Below are positions 17,094 through 25,937 of a DNA stretch of 64,000 bases, piece after piece. The translations under genes were made by a program, and so were the position numbers. Within the stretch, counting starts at the first letter, position 1, and each line of letters opens with the position of its first letter. The DNA lies in contig JABTUV010000003.1 of NCBI GenBank assembly GCA_015075175.1, positions 138,511 to 202,510 of the forward strand. The letters are read 5' to 3'. The notes beneath the pieces are model-generated. The model did no database searches. It had not been told where the DNA came from and saw only the letters and a list, made by a program, of their open reading frames with translations. This DNA is from a bacterium. GTDB taxonomy: Bacteria; Hinthialibacterota; Hinthialibacteria; H5-UNCL2.

Positions 17094-17248
17094 CGCCGGC
17101 GTCTCGCCGGCTTGCGCGGGTGGCGTCTCGCCGCTGCGCTTCACGGCCCGTCTACTCCGCCCTCAAAATTGCAGTGCGTGGCGACTCTTGGATACGAAGC
17201 GTGCCGGCAGGATGCCGTCACGCAAGCCGGCAGGATGCCGGCGCTACC
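17094..17248. repeat. GCCGGC-rich dispersed repeats between convergent genes
   Basis: GCCGGCAGGATGCCG occurs at 17203-17217 and 17226-17240, and a related GCCGGCGTCTCGCCGGC element near 17094-17112. They fill the gap between the convergent proline-rich and SH3-like genes. Confidence 0.6.
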
Positions 17249-17259
17249 CTGCCACCGCG

Positions 17260-17790
17260 TTACGGCGTGGCGGAGGGCTTTTCCGGGCTGGCGGACTTGG
17301 GGCTGTCGGCCGGCGCTTCCGGCGAGGCATCGGCGGGCGGGGTTGCGTCCGCGGGTCGTTCCGCCGGCTGCGGAGTCGTGGTCGTAAATCGCACTTCCCG
17401 CGACGTGGCCTCCTTGGGGATATAGCCCACGTCGCCCTCGGAAAACCCCTTGACCTGCAACCAGGCGCCTTCCTCCTTGAGAATCTGGAACTCAAAGCCG
17501 GGATAGACCAGGGCGACGGAACGGGAGTTTTCGGCGGGCCGCTCGCGCAGGTCCCGCATACGCGTCGCCAGCACGTGATCCTCCTCGGAAACCGTGATGC
17601 GCCGCACGTCGACCAGGTCGAACTGCCAGCGGCGCGCCTCCGAGGCGACCGTGGCTACGGGCTGATTGCGCCAGCCGCTGCGTACCGTCACCCAGCCGGA
17701 GACTCTTCCGCCCCGCGCCAGTTCCACTTCCGCGGCATACGCCTGCGCGAAGAGTCCCGCGACGATCGAACACAACGTCAGAATGCGCAT
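17260..17790 (-). CDS. Secreted SH3-like domain protein
   Basis: 176 aa. Signal peptide RILTLCSIVAGLFAQAYA, a ~100-residue beta-rich region with a bacterial SH3-like end (GFEFQILKEEGAWLQVKGFS; DVGYIPKE), and a Pro/Ala/Ser-rich tail. Bacterial SH3 domains commonly bind cell-wall peptides; that role is inferred. It lies 52 bp downstream of tmk on the same strand. Confidence 0.72.
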   Translation of the reverse strand: MRILTLCSIVAGLFAQAYAAEVELARGGRVSGWVTVRSGWRNQPVATVASEARRWQFDLVDVRRITVSEEDHVLATRMRDLRERPAENSRSVALVYPGFEFQILKEEGAWLQVKGFSEGDVGYIPKEATSREVRFTTTTPQPAERPADATPPADASPEAPADSPKSASPEKPSATP

Positions 17791-17842
17791 AAATCCCTAC
17801 CCTCGTTACTCGTGATATGACCTTATCATGCCACGAGTCGGC

Positions 17843-18475
17843 TCATTTGTCGAGGCGCCGGCTGAGGACCGGCTGGACGCGGGCGAACACCTCGTCTTCG
17901 TCGCCCACCACGGGGATGACCACGCAACGCTCAGGTTCCGCCGCGGCGATCGCCAGATACCCCTCGCGCACGCGCCGCAGGAAGTCCAGGCCCGAGGCCT
18001 CGATGCGATCCAGTTGGCCGTTGGTGGCGTTGGGCTTGTGCTTTCCGCGCGTGCGGCCCAGGCCTACTTCGGGGTCCACGTCGAAGATCAGCGTCAGCTC
18101 CGGGCGCGTCGGTCCCACGACCTCACGATGGATTTCCTCCACCAGGGTCATGTCGATGCCGCGCCCGAAACCTTGGTAGGCCGTGGTGGAATCGTAATAG
18201 CGATCCAGGACGACCACTTCGCCGCGCGCCAGCGCGGGCCGAATACACTCGCGGATCAGTTGCCGCCGCGCAACGGCGAAGAGGAACAGCTCCGACAGGT
18301 CGCCCAGCGAGCTCTCCGGCGACAAGAGGATCTCCCGGATGGCCTCTCCCAGCGGCGTGCGTCCCGGATCGACGAATCCCCGCGCCGCCATGCCTCGCCT
18401 CTCAAGATAGTCGAGAATCCGCTTCTGCTGGGTACTCTTGCCGCACCCCTCCAGTCCTTCCAGGCTGATGAGCAT
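17843..18475 (-). CDS. tmk: Thymidylate kinase
   Basis: A 210-aa kinase that phosphorylates dTMP to dTDP. Walker A is GLEGCGKST (residues 7-15), the DR(Y/H) motif is DRYYDSTTAYQGFG, and a LIFDVDPEVGLGR LID region follows. The usual REPGGTPLGE motif reads VDPGRTPLGE, so the normally conserved Arg-Glu pair before PGG is altered; other catalytic positions look normal. The gene follows the sugar locus on the same strand. Confidence 0.92.
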   Translation of the reverse strand: MLISLEGLEGCGKSTQQKRILDYLERRGMAARGFVDPGRTPLGEAIREILLSPESSLGDLSELFLFAVARRQLIRECIRPALARGEVVVLDRYYDSTTAYQGFGRGIDMTLVEEIHREVVGPTRPELTLIFDVDPEVGLGRTRGKHKPNATNGQLDRIEASGLDFLRRVREGYLAIAAAEPERCVVIPVVGDEDEVFARVQPVLSRRLDK

Positions 18476-18701
18476 GATGGTCCAGAATCTCTTCGTTAGT
18501 GCATTCCCGGATACCGGCGCGCCGCCGACGGGCGATCAGAGCGCACGCGATCTCCAGCCGCGTCTCCGACGCGACGCCGCCGCAAGACCAACGGAGCCGA
18601 TCCCTTTCCCAGGACTCGATGCCTCCCCTGCCTCCCAACAACGAGGACTCGGGAGCGCATGCAACAGTTGTGGAGGAATAGGCTCCGCGAGCAAGCAACG
18701 A

Positions 18702-20270
18702 TCAAGACGATGCAGGGCGCAGCGTCTCGTCTCCAGCGCGTACTCCAGTTTGCACTTGGGGCAGGCCACGCGGTCTTTGAACTTGGCGGGACCTGCCCGC
18801 ATTCGCACACCAGCCAACGCGCCGGGCGGGCACGCCGACCATCAGGGCGTAGTCCGGTACGTCGCGCGTCACGACCGCCCCGGCACCGATGAACGAGTGC
18901 CGCCCCAGCGTGTGGCCGCACACGATGGTCGCGTTGGCCCCGATGGAGGCCCCCTCCTTTACCAGCGTCTTGAGATAAAACTGTGAGCCGCGCTGCGGAT
19001 ACTTGCAGCGCGGAAAGAGGATGTTGGTGAACACCATCGAGGGGCCGCAGAAGACGTAATCCTCCAGGATCACGCCCTCGTAGATCGAGACGTTGTTCTG
19101 CACCTTCACGTGGTCCCCGATCACCACGTTGTTGCCCACGTTCACGTTCTGGCCGAAGGAGCAGTTTTTCCCGATGCGCGTGTTGGACTGAATGTGCGAA
19201 AAGTGCCAGATTTTCGTGCCCTCACCGATTTCGACGTTCTCATCCACGAAGCTAGTGGGATGCACGAAGTATTGCTTCTTTTCCGCAGGCCGGGGCGCGG
19301 GCGCGGGCGCGGGCGACAGGAGCGAGCGGGTCGCCTCCTCCAGGATCTCCAGCACTTCCACGGCGCTCTCGGCGCCGGCGATTTGCACCGTCCCGGCGCC
19401 GATTCGATCCACGAAGTACGCCAGCTCCTCCGTCAGCGGTTGCGCCCGGCTGTACTGGATCGCCTCCGTCGGACCCTCCCGCTTCTTCGGCTCGCCTTGC
19501 ACCCAGTCGATGCCCTTTTCGTAAAAGTGAATGTTCTTGTCATCCGACGCATCGTCGAACGACAGCATCCCCTTGCTGCCGATGAGTACCAGCCGATGTT
19601 CTTTGTAGGGATGCAGCCAGGAGACGAAAATGTGTCCCACCACGGCGCCCGGGTAGGCGAGAACCGTCATGGTGGTGTCGTGGATGTTGGGCTGGAGAAA
19701 AATCCCGCCGCGCGAGACGATTTCGGTGGGGCGCTTGCCGATGAAATACTGAAAGATCGAGATGTCGTGGGGCGCGAAGCTCCAGAGGATGTTCTCCTCC
19801 TTGCGGACCGTGCCCAGGTTGAGGCGATTGCTGTAGAGATACTGGAGACGGCCGATCTTGTCGGCCTCGATCAGCTGCTTGATCTTGCGGATGGCTGGAT
19901 GGAAGAGCAGCACGTGGCCGACCATGAGGTTGACGTTTTTCTTCTTCGCCAGTTCGGCCAGGCGGCGGGCCTCGGCGGAGCTGAGGGCTAGCGGCTTCTC
20001 GACCAGCACGGGAAAGCCCGCCTCCAGGATGGCGGCGGCGATCTGGCAATGGGTTTCCGCGGGCGTGGCGACGGTGTAGCCGTCAAAGCCGCAGGCCAGC
20101 GCCTCCGGCAGAGCGGCGAAGACGCGCGCCTGCGGATGACTCTCCGCCAGCGCGCGCCGCCCCTCCGCGTCGGGATCGACGATACCCCCCAGACATCCCA
20201 GGCCCGCCAGCGTCTTGACGTGATTCTTTCCCCATCGGCCCGCGCCGACGACGCAAATTCGTTTAGTCAT
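18702..20270 (-). CDS. Fused Gfo/Idh/MocA oxidoreductase and hexapeptide acyltransferase (WlbA/WbpB + WlbB/WbpD type); 3' end frameshifted
   Basis: Residues ~1-320 form a nucleotide-sugar dehydrogenase: Rossmann start [19 protein letters not shown], catalytic EKP in [13 protein letters not shown], and [14 protein letters not shown]. Residues ~345-490 form a left-handed beta-helix acetyltransferase ([39 protein letters not shown]). In the 2,3-diacetamido-2,3-dideoxy-uronate pathway these are consecutive activities (UDP-GlcNAcA 3-dehydrogenase and 3-N-acetyltransferase) separated by the aminotransferase encoded just upstream. The expected zinc-ribbon end (VCECGQVP, then [13 protein letters not shown]) is present at ~18750-18830 but in other frames, so the TAG-side stop at 18702 is probably wrong and true coding may reach ~18536. 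Start ATG 20270 overlaps the aminotransferase stop. Confidence 0.85.
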   Translation of the reverse strand: MTKRICVVGAGRWGKNHVKTLAGLGCLGGIVDPDAEGRRALAESHPQARVFAALPEALACGFDGYTVATPAETHCQIAAAILEAGFPVLVEKPLALSSAEARRLAELAKKKNVNLMVGHVLLFHPAIRKIKQLIEADKIGRLQYLYSNRLNLGTVRKEENILWSFAPHDISIFQYFIGKRPTEIVSRGGIFLQPNIHDTTMTVLAYPGAVVGHIFVSWLHPYKEHRLVLIGSKGMLSFDDASDDKNIHFYEKGIDWVQGEPKKREGPTEAIQYSRAQPLTEELAYFVDRIGAGTVQIAGAESAVEVLEILEEATRSLLSPAPAPAPRPAEKKQYFVHPTSFVDENVEIGEGTKIWHFSHIQSNTRIGKNCSFGQNVNVGNNVVIGDHVKVQNNVSIYEGVILEDYVFCGPSMVFTNILFPRCKYPQRGSQFYLKTLVKEGASIGANATIVCGHTLGRHSFIGAGAVVTRDVPDYALMVGVPARRVGWCANAGRSRQVQRPRGLPQVQTGVRAGDETLRPASS

Positions 20271-21399
20271 GGAACTTTCCAATCGTCTCGATCACGTAGT
20301 CCTGCATCTCCGCGGTCAGCTCGGGATAGATGGGCAACGCGACGGTGTGCTCCGCCGCGTGTTCGCTCTCGGGAAACTCCCCCTTGCGATAGCCCAGGTA
20401 GGCAAAGCATTCCTGAAGATGGAACGGTACCGGGTAGTAGACCTCAGTCCCGATTTTGTGCTGGTTGAGAAACTCGCGCAGTTGGTCGCGCCGCGCGGGG
20501 ACGGAGATCACGTACTGATTATAGATGTGGTGCTCGCGCCCGTAGACGGCGACCGGCTTCTTGACGCCGGGAACGTTCAGATGCGCGTCGTAGTAGGCGG
20601 CGTTCTTCCGCCGCGCTGCGTGCCAGTCCTCCAGATGGGGGAACTTGACCAGCAGGACCGCCGCCTGGATGGGGTCGAGGCGGAAGTTGCCGCCGATCAT
20701 GGCGTGATAATACTTGGGCTTGGCGCCGTGATTGCGCAGGCGGGCGACCTTTTCAGCCAGCGCGGCATCGTTGGTCGTCACCATGCCGCCGTCGCCGACC
20801 GCGCCCAGGTTCTTGCTGGGAAAGAAGGAGAAGCAACCCAGCCGGCCCATGCTGCCGGCCTTGGCGACGCCGGCCTGGCCCGGATAGCCGGCGCCGATGG
20901 CCTGCGCCGCGTCTTCCACGACGGGAATGCCGCGCTCCGCCGCCAGCGCCAGGCTGGGGTTCATGTCCGCGCACTGGCCGTAGAGATGCACGGGCATGAT
21001 GGCCTTGACCTTGTCCGCCTCGGCGCCGGCCCGGGAAAACCACTCCGCCAGCCTCGCCGGACTCATGTTGTAGGTAGCCGGGTCGATGTCCACGAACACG
21101 GGCCGCGCTCCCAAACGAGCGACCACCCCGGCCGTGGCGAAAAAAGAATAGGGCGTGGTCACGACCAGGTCGCCCGGACCTACTCCCAGGGCCATCAGCG
21201 ACACCAGCAGCGCGTCCGTTCCCGACGAGACTCCAATGCCGTGGGCGCATCCGCAATACGCAGCGATGGCCTTCTCCAATTCCTCGACCTTGGGGCCCAT
21301 GATGTAACGCGTCGAGTCCACGACTTCGTTGAAGGCCGCCTTGATCTCCTTTTCCAGTCCGGTAAGCTGCGCGCGAAGGTCCAGCAGAGGTACTTGCAT
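20263..21399 (-). CDS. DegT/DnrJ/EryC1/StrS-family sugar aminotransferase (WbpE-like)
   Basis: A 378-aa PLP enzyme that transaminates a UDP-3-keto sugar. Typical blocks: [61 protein letters not shown] and the PLP-lysine segment [18 protein letters not shown]. Next to the fused oxidoreductase/acyltransferase it most likely makes UDP-2-acetamido-3-amino-uronate for a surface glycan. It heads the minus-strand operon; the 254-bp gap to the divergent GT2 should hold both promoters. Confidence 0.92.
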   Translation of the reverse strand: MQVPLLDLRAQLTGLEKEIKAAFNEVVDSTRYIMGPKVEELEKAIAAYCGCAHGIGVSSGTDALLVSLMALGVGPGDLVVTTPYSFFATAGVVARLGARPVFVDIDPATYNMSPARLAEWFSRAGAEADKVKAIMPVHLYGQCADMNPSLALAAERGIPVVEDAAQAIGAGYPGQAGVAKAGSMGRLGCFSFFPSKNLGAVGDGGMVTTNDAALAEKVARLRNHGAKPKYYHAMIGGNFRLDPIQAAVLLVKFPHLEDWHAARRKNAAYYDAHLNVPGVKKPVAVYGREHHIYNQYVISVPARRDQLREFLNQHKIGTEVYYPVPFHLQECFAYLGYRKGEFPESEHAAEHTVALPIYPELTAEMQDYVIETIGKFHD

Positions 21400-21653
21400 G
21401 ACGAGGACACCTGTCGGAACGAGACATGAGCCGCACCCAAGGGGTTGCGGGCGTCAAAAAACAGGGGGATACTAGTGGCCGGTTGAGGGCGCGTCAACCT
21501 TTCTTTCCGCTCCCGAACGGCGCCGGAGTGAACCGGGCAGGCGCCGCAACCGCTTGCGAATTTTGGGGTTGCTTGTCGCGCCGGGAGGGTGTAGTTGTGG
21601 CGTGGCAGACGGGAGAGAAGGTTGGGCGGAAAGGGAAGGCCGGTTGAATTGCC

Positions 21654-22610
21654 ATGTACCGAGGTAAGCGTATCGCCGTCGTGGTACCCGCGTATAACGA
21701 AGAAGTCCTGATCGCGCGTACCGTGACGACCATGCCCGACTTCATCGACCACGTCGTCGTGGTGGACGACCTCTCAGAGGACCGGACGCCGGACATCGTC
21801 GCCGACCTGGCCGCCCGCAATCCGCGCATCCTGCTTATCAGGCACGAGGTCAATCGCGGCGTGGGCGGCGCCATCAGTACCGGCTACGTCTGGTGTCGCG
21901 AGCACGACGTGGACATCGCCGTGGTCATGGCGGGTGACGGCCAGATGGACCCCGCCGACCTGCCCAATCTCCTGGACCCCGTGGTCGAAGATCGCGTCGA
22001 TTACGCCAAGGGCAATCGCCTCGTGACCGGCGAGGCCTGGAGGAAGATTCCCCACAGCCGCTACCTGGGCAATTCGGCTCTCACCTTCCTGACCAAGATC
22101 GCTTCGGGCTACTGGCACGTCACCGACTCGCAGACGGGCTACACGGCGCTTAACAGGAAGGCCCTGCATCTCCTGCCGCTGGAGGAGATTTATCCTCGCT
22201 ACGGTATGCCCAATGATTTTCTCGTCACCTGCAACATTTACAACATGCGGGTCGTCGACGTGCCCGTCAATCCGGTATACGGCATCGGGGAGAAGAGCGG
22301 GATCAAGCTCTCGAAGGTGGTCTTTTCGCTTTCGTTTCTGATCCTGCGGCTGTTTCTGCGCCGTATGTGGCAGAAGTACGTGATCCGCGACTTCCATCCG
22401 CTGGTGCTCTTTTACGCGTTCGGGTTCCTCTTGCTGCTGTTGGACGTGCCGCTGATCGCGCGCATGTTCTACATGTGGGCGACAGAAGGCAGAATCCCGC
22501 CCATCAACGCGCTGACCATCGTGTTCTGCACCTTCATGGGATTCCAGTCGATCCTGTTTGCCATGCTGTTTGACATGGAGGCGAATCGGCACCTCAGGGG
22601 GCAGGAGTAG
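21654..22610 (+). CDS. Family 2 glycosyltransferase, polyprenol-phosphate sugar synthase type
   Basis: 318 aa. GT-A domain: VVVPAYNEEVLIARTV, VVDDLSEDRTPDIV, the metal-binding VVMAGDGQMDPADLPNLL, then DSQTGYTALNRKAL. Two C-terminal hydrophobic segments (PLVLFYAFGFLLLLLDVPLI; ALTIVFCTFMGFQSILFAML) match dolichyl/polyprenyl-phosphate glycosyltransferases with membrane anchors. Its stop overlaps the GTG start of the next gene, so the two are coupled, probably for building or decorating a lipid-linked glycan. Confidence 0.88.
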   Translation: MYRGKRIAVVVPAYNEEVLIARTVTTMPDFIDHVVVVDDLSEDRTPDIVADLAARNPRILLIRHEVNRGVGGAISTGYVWCREHDVDIAVVMAGDGQMDPADLPNLLDPVVEDRVDYAKGNRLVTGEAWRKIPHSRYLGNSALTFLTKIASGYWHVTDSQTGYTALNRKALHLLPLEEIYPRYGMPNDFLVTCNIYNMRVVDVPVNPVYGIGEKSGIKLSKVVFSLSFLILRLFLRRMWQKYVIRDFHPLVLFYAFGFLLLLLDVPLIARMFYMWATEGRIPPINALTIVFCTFMGFQSILFAMLFDMEANRHLRGQE

Positions 22611-24964
22611 TGGCCCCTGATTTCCGCCGCTATCGCAAGGTCTACAGCCGTTCACTGTTGGCGGTTGTGCTGTTCGCGGTCGCCTACTTCGTCATACGAA
22701 ACGTCAGCGAAATCTCCAGACACGACTTTCAACTGAGTTACCCCCAGCTCCTTTACGGCTTTTTGTCCATCGTCCTTGCTTTCATTGGAATGTTGCTGGT
22801 GTGGAACCGATTGGCCGGTTCGCTGGGCCTGCGCGCCCATTGGCTGACGGCGGCCAGGGGTTTTTTCGTGTCGCAATTGGGCAAGTACGTCCCCGGCAAG
22901 ATCGGGTTGTATCTGGTGCGGATCGACGCCTACGAGGGGCATCCCAAGAGCAAAGTCGCGCTTGCCATCACGTTTGAATACCTGGCCAACTTTGCCGCCG
23001 GTTGCCTGCTGGTATTCGCCGGTTTTGCGCTGGCGCCGGACGAGGAAGCGGCTCAATTGCGAGGGTTTTTTGCAGCCGGCGCCGGAGTGCTGTTGCTGCT
23101 TCTGTGGCCGAGATTCCTGATCTCGGCCGCCAATCGCATTTTGTTGTGGCTCGGGCGTTCACCCATTGACCACGTTCCCTCATACTGGTTCATACTGCAA
23201 CTCGTGGGCGCGTATGTCGTGGTGGGACTGTTTCATGGCCTGGGCTTTTACTTTGTGATCGGTGCATTGACTCCCTTGAGTCTCCACCATTATCCCCTGC
23301 TGACTGCGGTAAACTATGCGGCGGGTCTGGCGGGGATGGTAGCCGTATTTGCGCCGAGCGGCATCGGCGTTCGGGAAGCTGTGTTCTTTCTGCTCTTGCC
23401 CCACTATGTTCCACTCCCCGTTGTCATCGTCGGCGTGCTCTTGGCGAGGCTGGTCAACACGGCGGTGGAACTGGCTCTTGCGGGCGCCTTTGCGGCGGTC
23501 AGTCGCTTTAGCGCCGGCGCACGCACGCGGAGGGGGGAAGGCGTGTCAATGCAGGCGACGCCGCGCACAGCCGAGGCCGCCGCGCCTGGCGGGATTGAGG
23601 TCTGCGTGTTCGGGACCTCCGATCCATCACTGCCACGAAATAATCTGCTCATTCGCGGACTTCGCGCCGCGGGTGTTTCTGTCACCTTCTGCAGCTTTCG
23701 CGTCTGGAAGGGTCGCGGCGTGGAGGAAAAGGTCGCGGTGACGACGCGTGGCGGCTTGCGCTTAGTTTGGATCCTGCTGAAGTACGTCTGCGCGTGGGTA
23801 TCGCTGTTGTTCCAGTTTTTTCGCAAGGGACGGCGTGCCGATTGTATCCTCTGTTGTTATTTCGGCCACGTGGACGTGTTTCTCGCCAGGGCGCTGGGGA
23901 AGATTACCGGCAAGCCGGTGCTGTTGGACGCCTTTTTGTCGATTCACGATACAGCTGTGCACGATCGAAGGCTGGTACCGCCGAAGAGCGCCATGGCTCG
24001 CCTGCTTTTCGTTCTCGAAAAGGCGGCGTTGCGCGTCGCGGACGCAGTTCTGCTGGACACCAATGCCTACATTCAGTACTTCGTTGATTGCTATAAGTTG
24101 CCGGCCGCGAAGTTTTTCAAGATTCCCAGTGGAGCGGACGAGGCGATCTTCAGGCCGTTGCCGGAAAAACCGCAGAGCGACGCCTTTGTGGTCGCGTATG
24201 CAGGCGGATACCTCCCGCTCCACGGGGCGCGCTATATCGTGGAAGCCGCCAGCCTCTTAACCAATTATCCCGACATCCAGTTTCTTTTGATTGGCGGCGG
24301 CGGCGAATGCGCGCAAGTACAACAGCTGGCCGCATCCCTGAAATTGCCCAATCTACGCTTTCTTGGTTTCATGCCTCAATCGGATCTGATCGGGATCCTT
24401 GCCGGCGCGGACGTTTGTCTTGGCGCGTTCGGTTCGACGGGGAAAGCCGATCGCGTGATTCCCACCAAGGCGTATGAGATCATGGCGTTGCATAAGCCGC
24501 TCATATCCGGCCGCTCGACGGCAAGCGCGGAAGCCCTCATCGACGGAGAAAACGCCGTATTGGCCAACATGGCGGACCCCGCCAGCCTTGCGGAGGCCAT
24601 CCTTAAGTTGCGGAATGACCCGGCGTTGCGACGTCGCATCGCCGACAACGCGTATCAAAACTACCTGGAAAATTACAGCGTTGCCGCGATCGGGAAGGGT
24701 ATCCTGGACGTCGTCAAAACCGTACTGTACGCGCGCAACGGCAGGTTGCGCAAACACAGGACCACTCACGTCGCCTCCATGCCCGGGCGACCATTCCCAC
24801 CGGAAGGGCTGGATTACAGAACAAATCCGACCATTCCCGCATGCGCGCGCTTTGGTCCAATACTCCCCATCAGGGCAGAAAGCTCTCGGCGAGTTCCGCG
24901 TACGCAGTTCAAACGAATCCGCCGTGAGCTCACCTCGTCCACAACCACCCAAAACGCTCGTTAA
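22610..24964 (+). CDS. Fusion of AglD/LPG-synthase-TM (flippase-like) domain and GT4 glycosyltransferase
   Basis: 784 aa from a GTG. Residues ~1-305 are a polytopic membrane domain of the lysylphosphatidylglycerol-synthase-TM/AglD class (QLGKYVPGKIGLYLVRIDAY; FAPSGIGVREAVFFLLL). Residues ~325-715 are a GT-B fold glycosyltransferase (KIPSGADEAIFRPLPEKP; GFMPQSDLIGILAGADVCLG; the EIMALHKPLISG sugar-phosphate site). An internal ATG at 23549, twelve bases after GGAGGGGGG, could also produce the GT alone. The last ~60 residues are basic, repeat-like and overlap the convergent next gene by 35 bp, so the natural stop may have been displaced. Membrane transport coupled to sugar addition is inferred. 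Confidence 0.82.
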   Translation: MAPDFRRYRKVYSRSLLAVVLFAVAYFVIRNVSEISRHDFQLSYPQLLYGFLSIVLAFIGMLLVWNRLAGSLGLRAHWLTAARGFFVSQLGKYVPGKIGLYLVRIDAYEGHPKSKVALAITFEYLANFAAGCLLVFAGFALAPDEEAAQLRGFFAAGAGVLLLLLWPRFLISAANRILLWLGRSPIDHVPSYWFILQLVGAYVVVGLFHGLGFYFVIGALTPLSLHHYPLLTAVNYAAGLAGMVAVFAPSGIGVREAVFFLLLPHYVPLPVVIVGVLLARLVNTAVELALAGAFAAVSRFSAGARTRRGEGVSMQATPRTAEAAAPGGIEVCVFGTSDPSLPRNNLLIRGLRAAGVSVTFCSFRVWKGRGVEEKVAVTTRGGLRLVWILLKYVCAWVSLLFQFFRKGRRADCILCCYFGHVDVFLARALGKITGKPVLLDAFLSIHDTAVHDRRLVPPKSAMARLLFVLEKAALRVADAVLLDTNAYIQYFVDCYKLPAAKFFKIPSGADEAIFRPLPEKPQSDAFVVAYAGGYLPLHGARYIVEAASLLTNYPDIQFLLIGGGGECAQVQQLAASLKLPNLRFLGFMPQSDLIGILAGADVCLGAFGSTGKADRVIPTKAYEIMALHKPLISGRSTASAEALIDGENAVLANMADPASLAEAILKLRNDPALRRRIADNAYQNYLENYSVAAIGKGILDVVKTVLYARNGRLRKHRTTHVASMPGRPFPPEGLDYRTNPTIPACARFGPILPIRAESSRRVPRTQFKRIRRELTSSTTTQNAR

Positions 24965-25757
24965 CGGGGAGTCCAGGACTCTCTTTGGCCAGGTTCGCCC
25001 ACACGTTAGAAGCCCGCTGGTGCGCGATAATCGGACTGCCGGAGGCGACGGCGTATCCAAGATGGTCGCAAATCTTCTTGAATATGACGCCGCACCATAT
25101 ATCGCCAAAGCGATCATATTCATAGTCGCGTCCCATGAGGAGAAAATACAGAGCGGGTACCGCTTCCGGCCGAAATGCGACATTCATGCCGCACATGGGA
25201 AAGTACTTTCCGACGGGGATAATCTGCTGTATCGGCTCAAACTCCAACCGTGTTCGCTCCGAGGCAAGTTGCGTCACGGCATCGAAATCGGGGATTCCCT
25301 TCCAAAGACCGTGATTCAACGCCACCGGCCAGCGTCTCTCGTGGTTGAAATAAGGAACGCCACGCGGGAGAACTCCGCGACCGGTGGAAACCCAGGCGTG
25401 ATCAGGTTGGCGTTCCCCCAAGGCGGCTCTGTGTCGTGTGACGAAATCCTCCTCAAGCGGGTAACAGTCATCGGCAAGCGTGATGATAACATCCGGTTTT
25501 TCCAGCCAGGCCCTGTAATAACCGTATGAGCGCACGCAGTCCGTCCGCCGCGGAATGATCCAGGCCTTCTTTCCCAGATCCGTCTCAATATCGCGCCAAC
25601 TGAAATGCCTGACGTTGGGAGCGTCAATGTCAAAGGTCGGTTCAGGGTTGTCTTCGACCACGAATATTAATTCGGGCGCAAACTGGTCTTTCCACGCTGA
25701 AATAAAAGACTTGATGCTCTCGTGCCGAATGGTCGGTACCACGATAATGGCGCTCAT
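24930..25757 (-). CDS. Reversibly glycosylated polypeptide / UDP-arabinopyranose mutase-like protein
   Basis: A 275-aa homologue of plant RGP proteins. Shared landmarks in order: SYGYYRAW (77-84), the acidic LADDCYP (DDC 96-98, where plants have DDDC), ALNHGLWKGIPDFDAVTQLA (146-165), FPMCGMNVAF (186-195), a LMGRDYEYDRFGDIWCG block (208-223), ICDHLG and HQRASN followed by NLAKE. Plant RGPs interconvert UDP-arabinopyranose and UDP-arabinofuranose and are self-glycosylated on an Arg; which Arg corresponds here is unclear. Its place at the end of a glycan locus suggests a furanose sugar or a transferase role. Base composition is slightly more AT-rich than neighbours, which may indicate transfer. 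Confidence 0.8.
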   Translation of the reverse strand: MSAIIVVPTIRHESIKSFISAWKDQFAPELIFVVEDNPEPTFDIDAPNVRHFSWRDIETDLGKKAWIIPRRTDCVRSYGYYRAWLEKPDVIITLADDCYPLEEDFVTRHRAALGERQPDHAWVSTGRGVLPRGVPYFNHERRWPVALNHGLWKGIPDFDAVTQLASERTRLEFEPIQQIIPVGKYFPMCGMNVAFRPEAVPALYFLLMGRDYEYDRFGDIWCGVIFKKICDHLGYAVASGSPIIAHQRASNVWANLAKESPGLPVNERFGWLWTR

Positions 25758-25937
25758 GTCGTCCCCTTCTCGGAAGCCGCGTATGTCGAATCACGCAGGC
25801 ACGCAATGTAGCATGATCAGTCGCATGGACAAGGCATTTTTTCCCTTGCGTCTTTCCCTTGCGTTCCCCGGTAGTGAAAGCTTGTCGCGAAAGGCAGGAA
25901 AGTATGCGTGCCAGGACGCCGCGGAGGGCACGCGTTC

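Noticed and set aside
18402-18698. Small minus-strand gene between tmk and the sugar locus
   Set aside because: No family features; the region is better explained by the frameshifted zinc-ribbon end of the fused acyltransferase.
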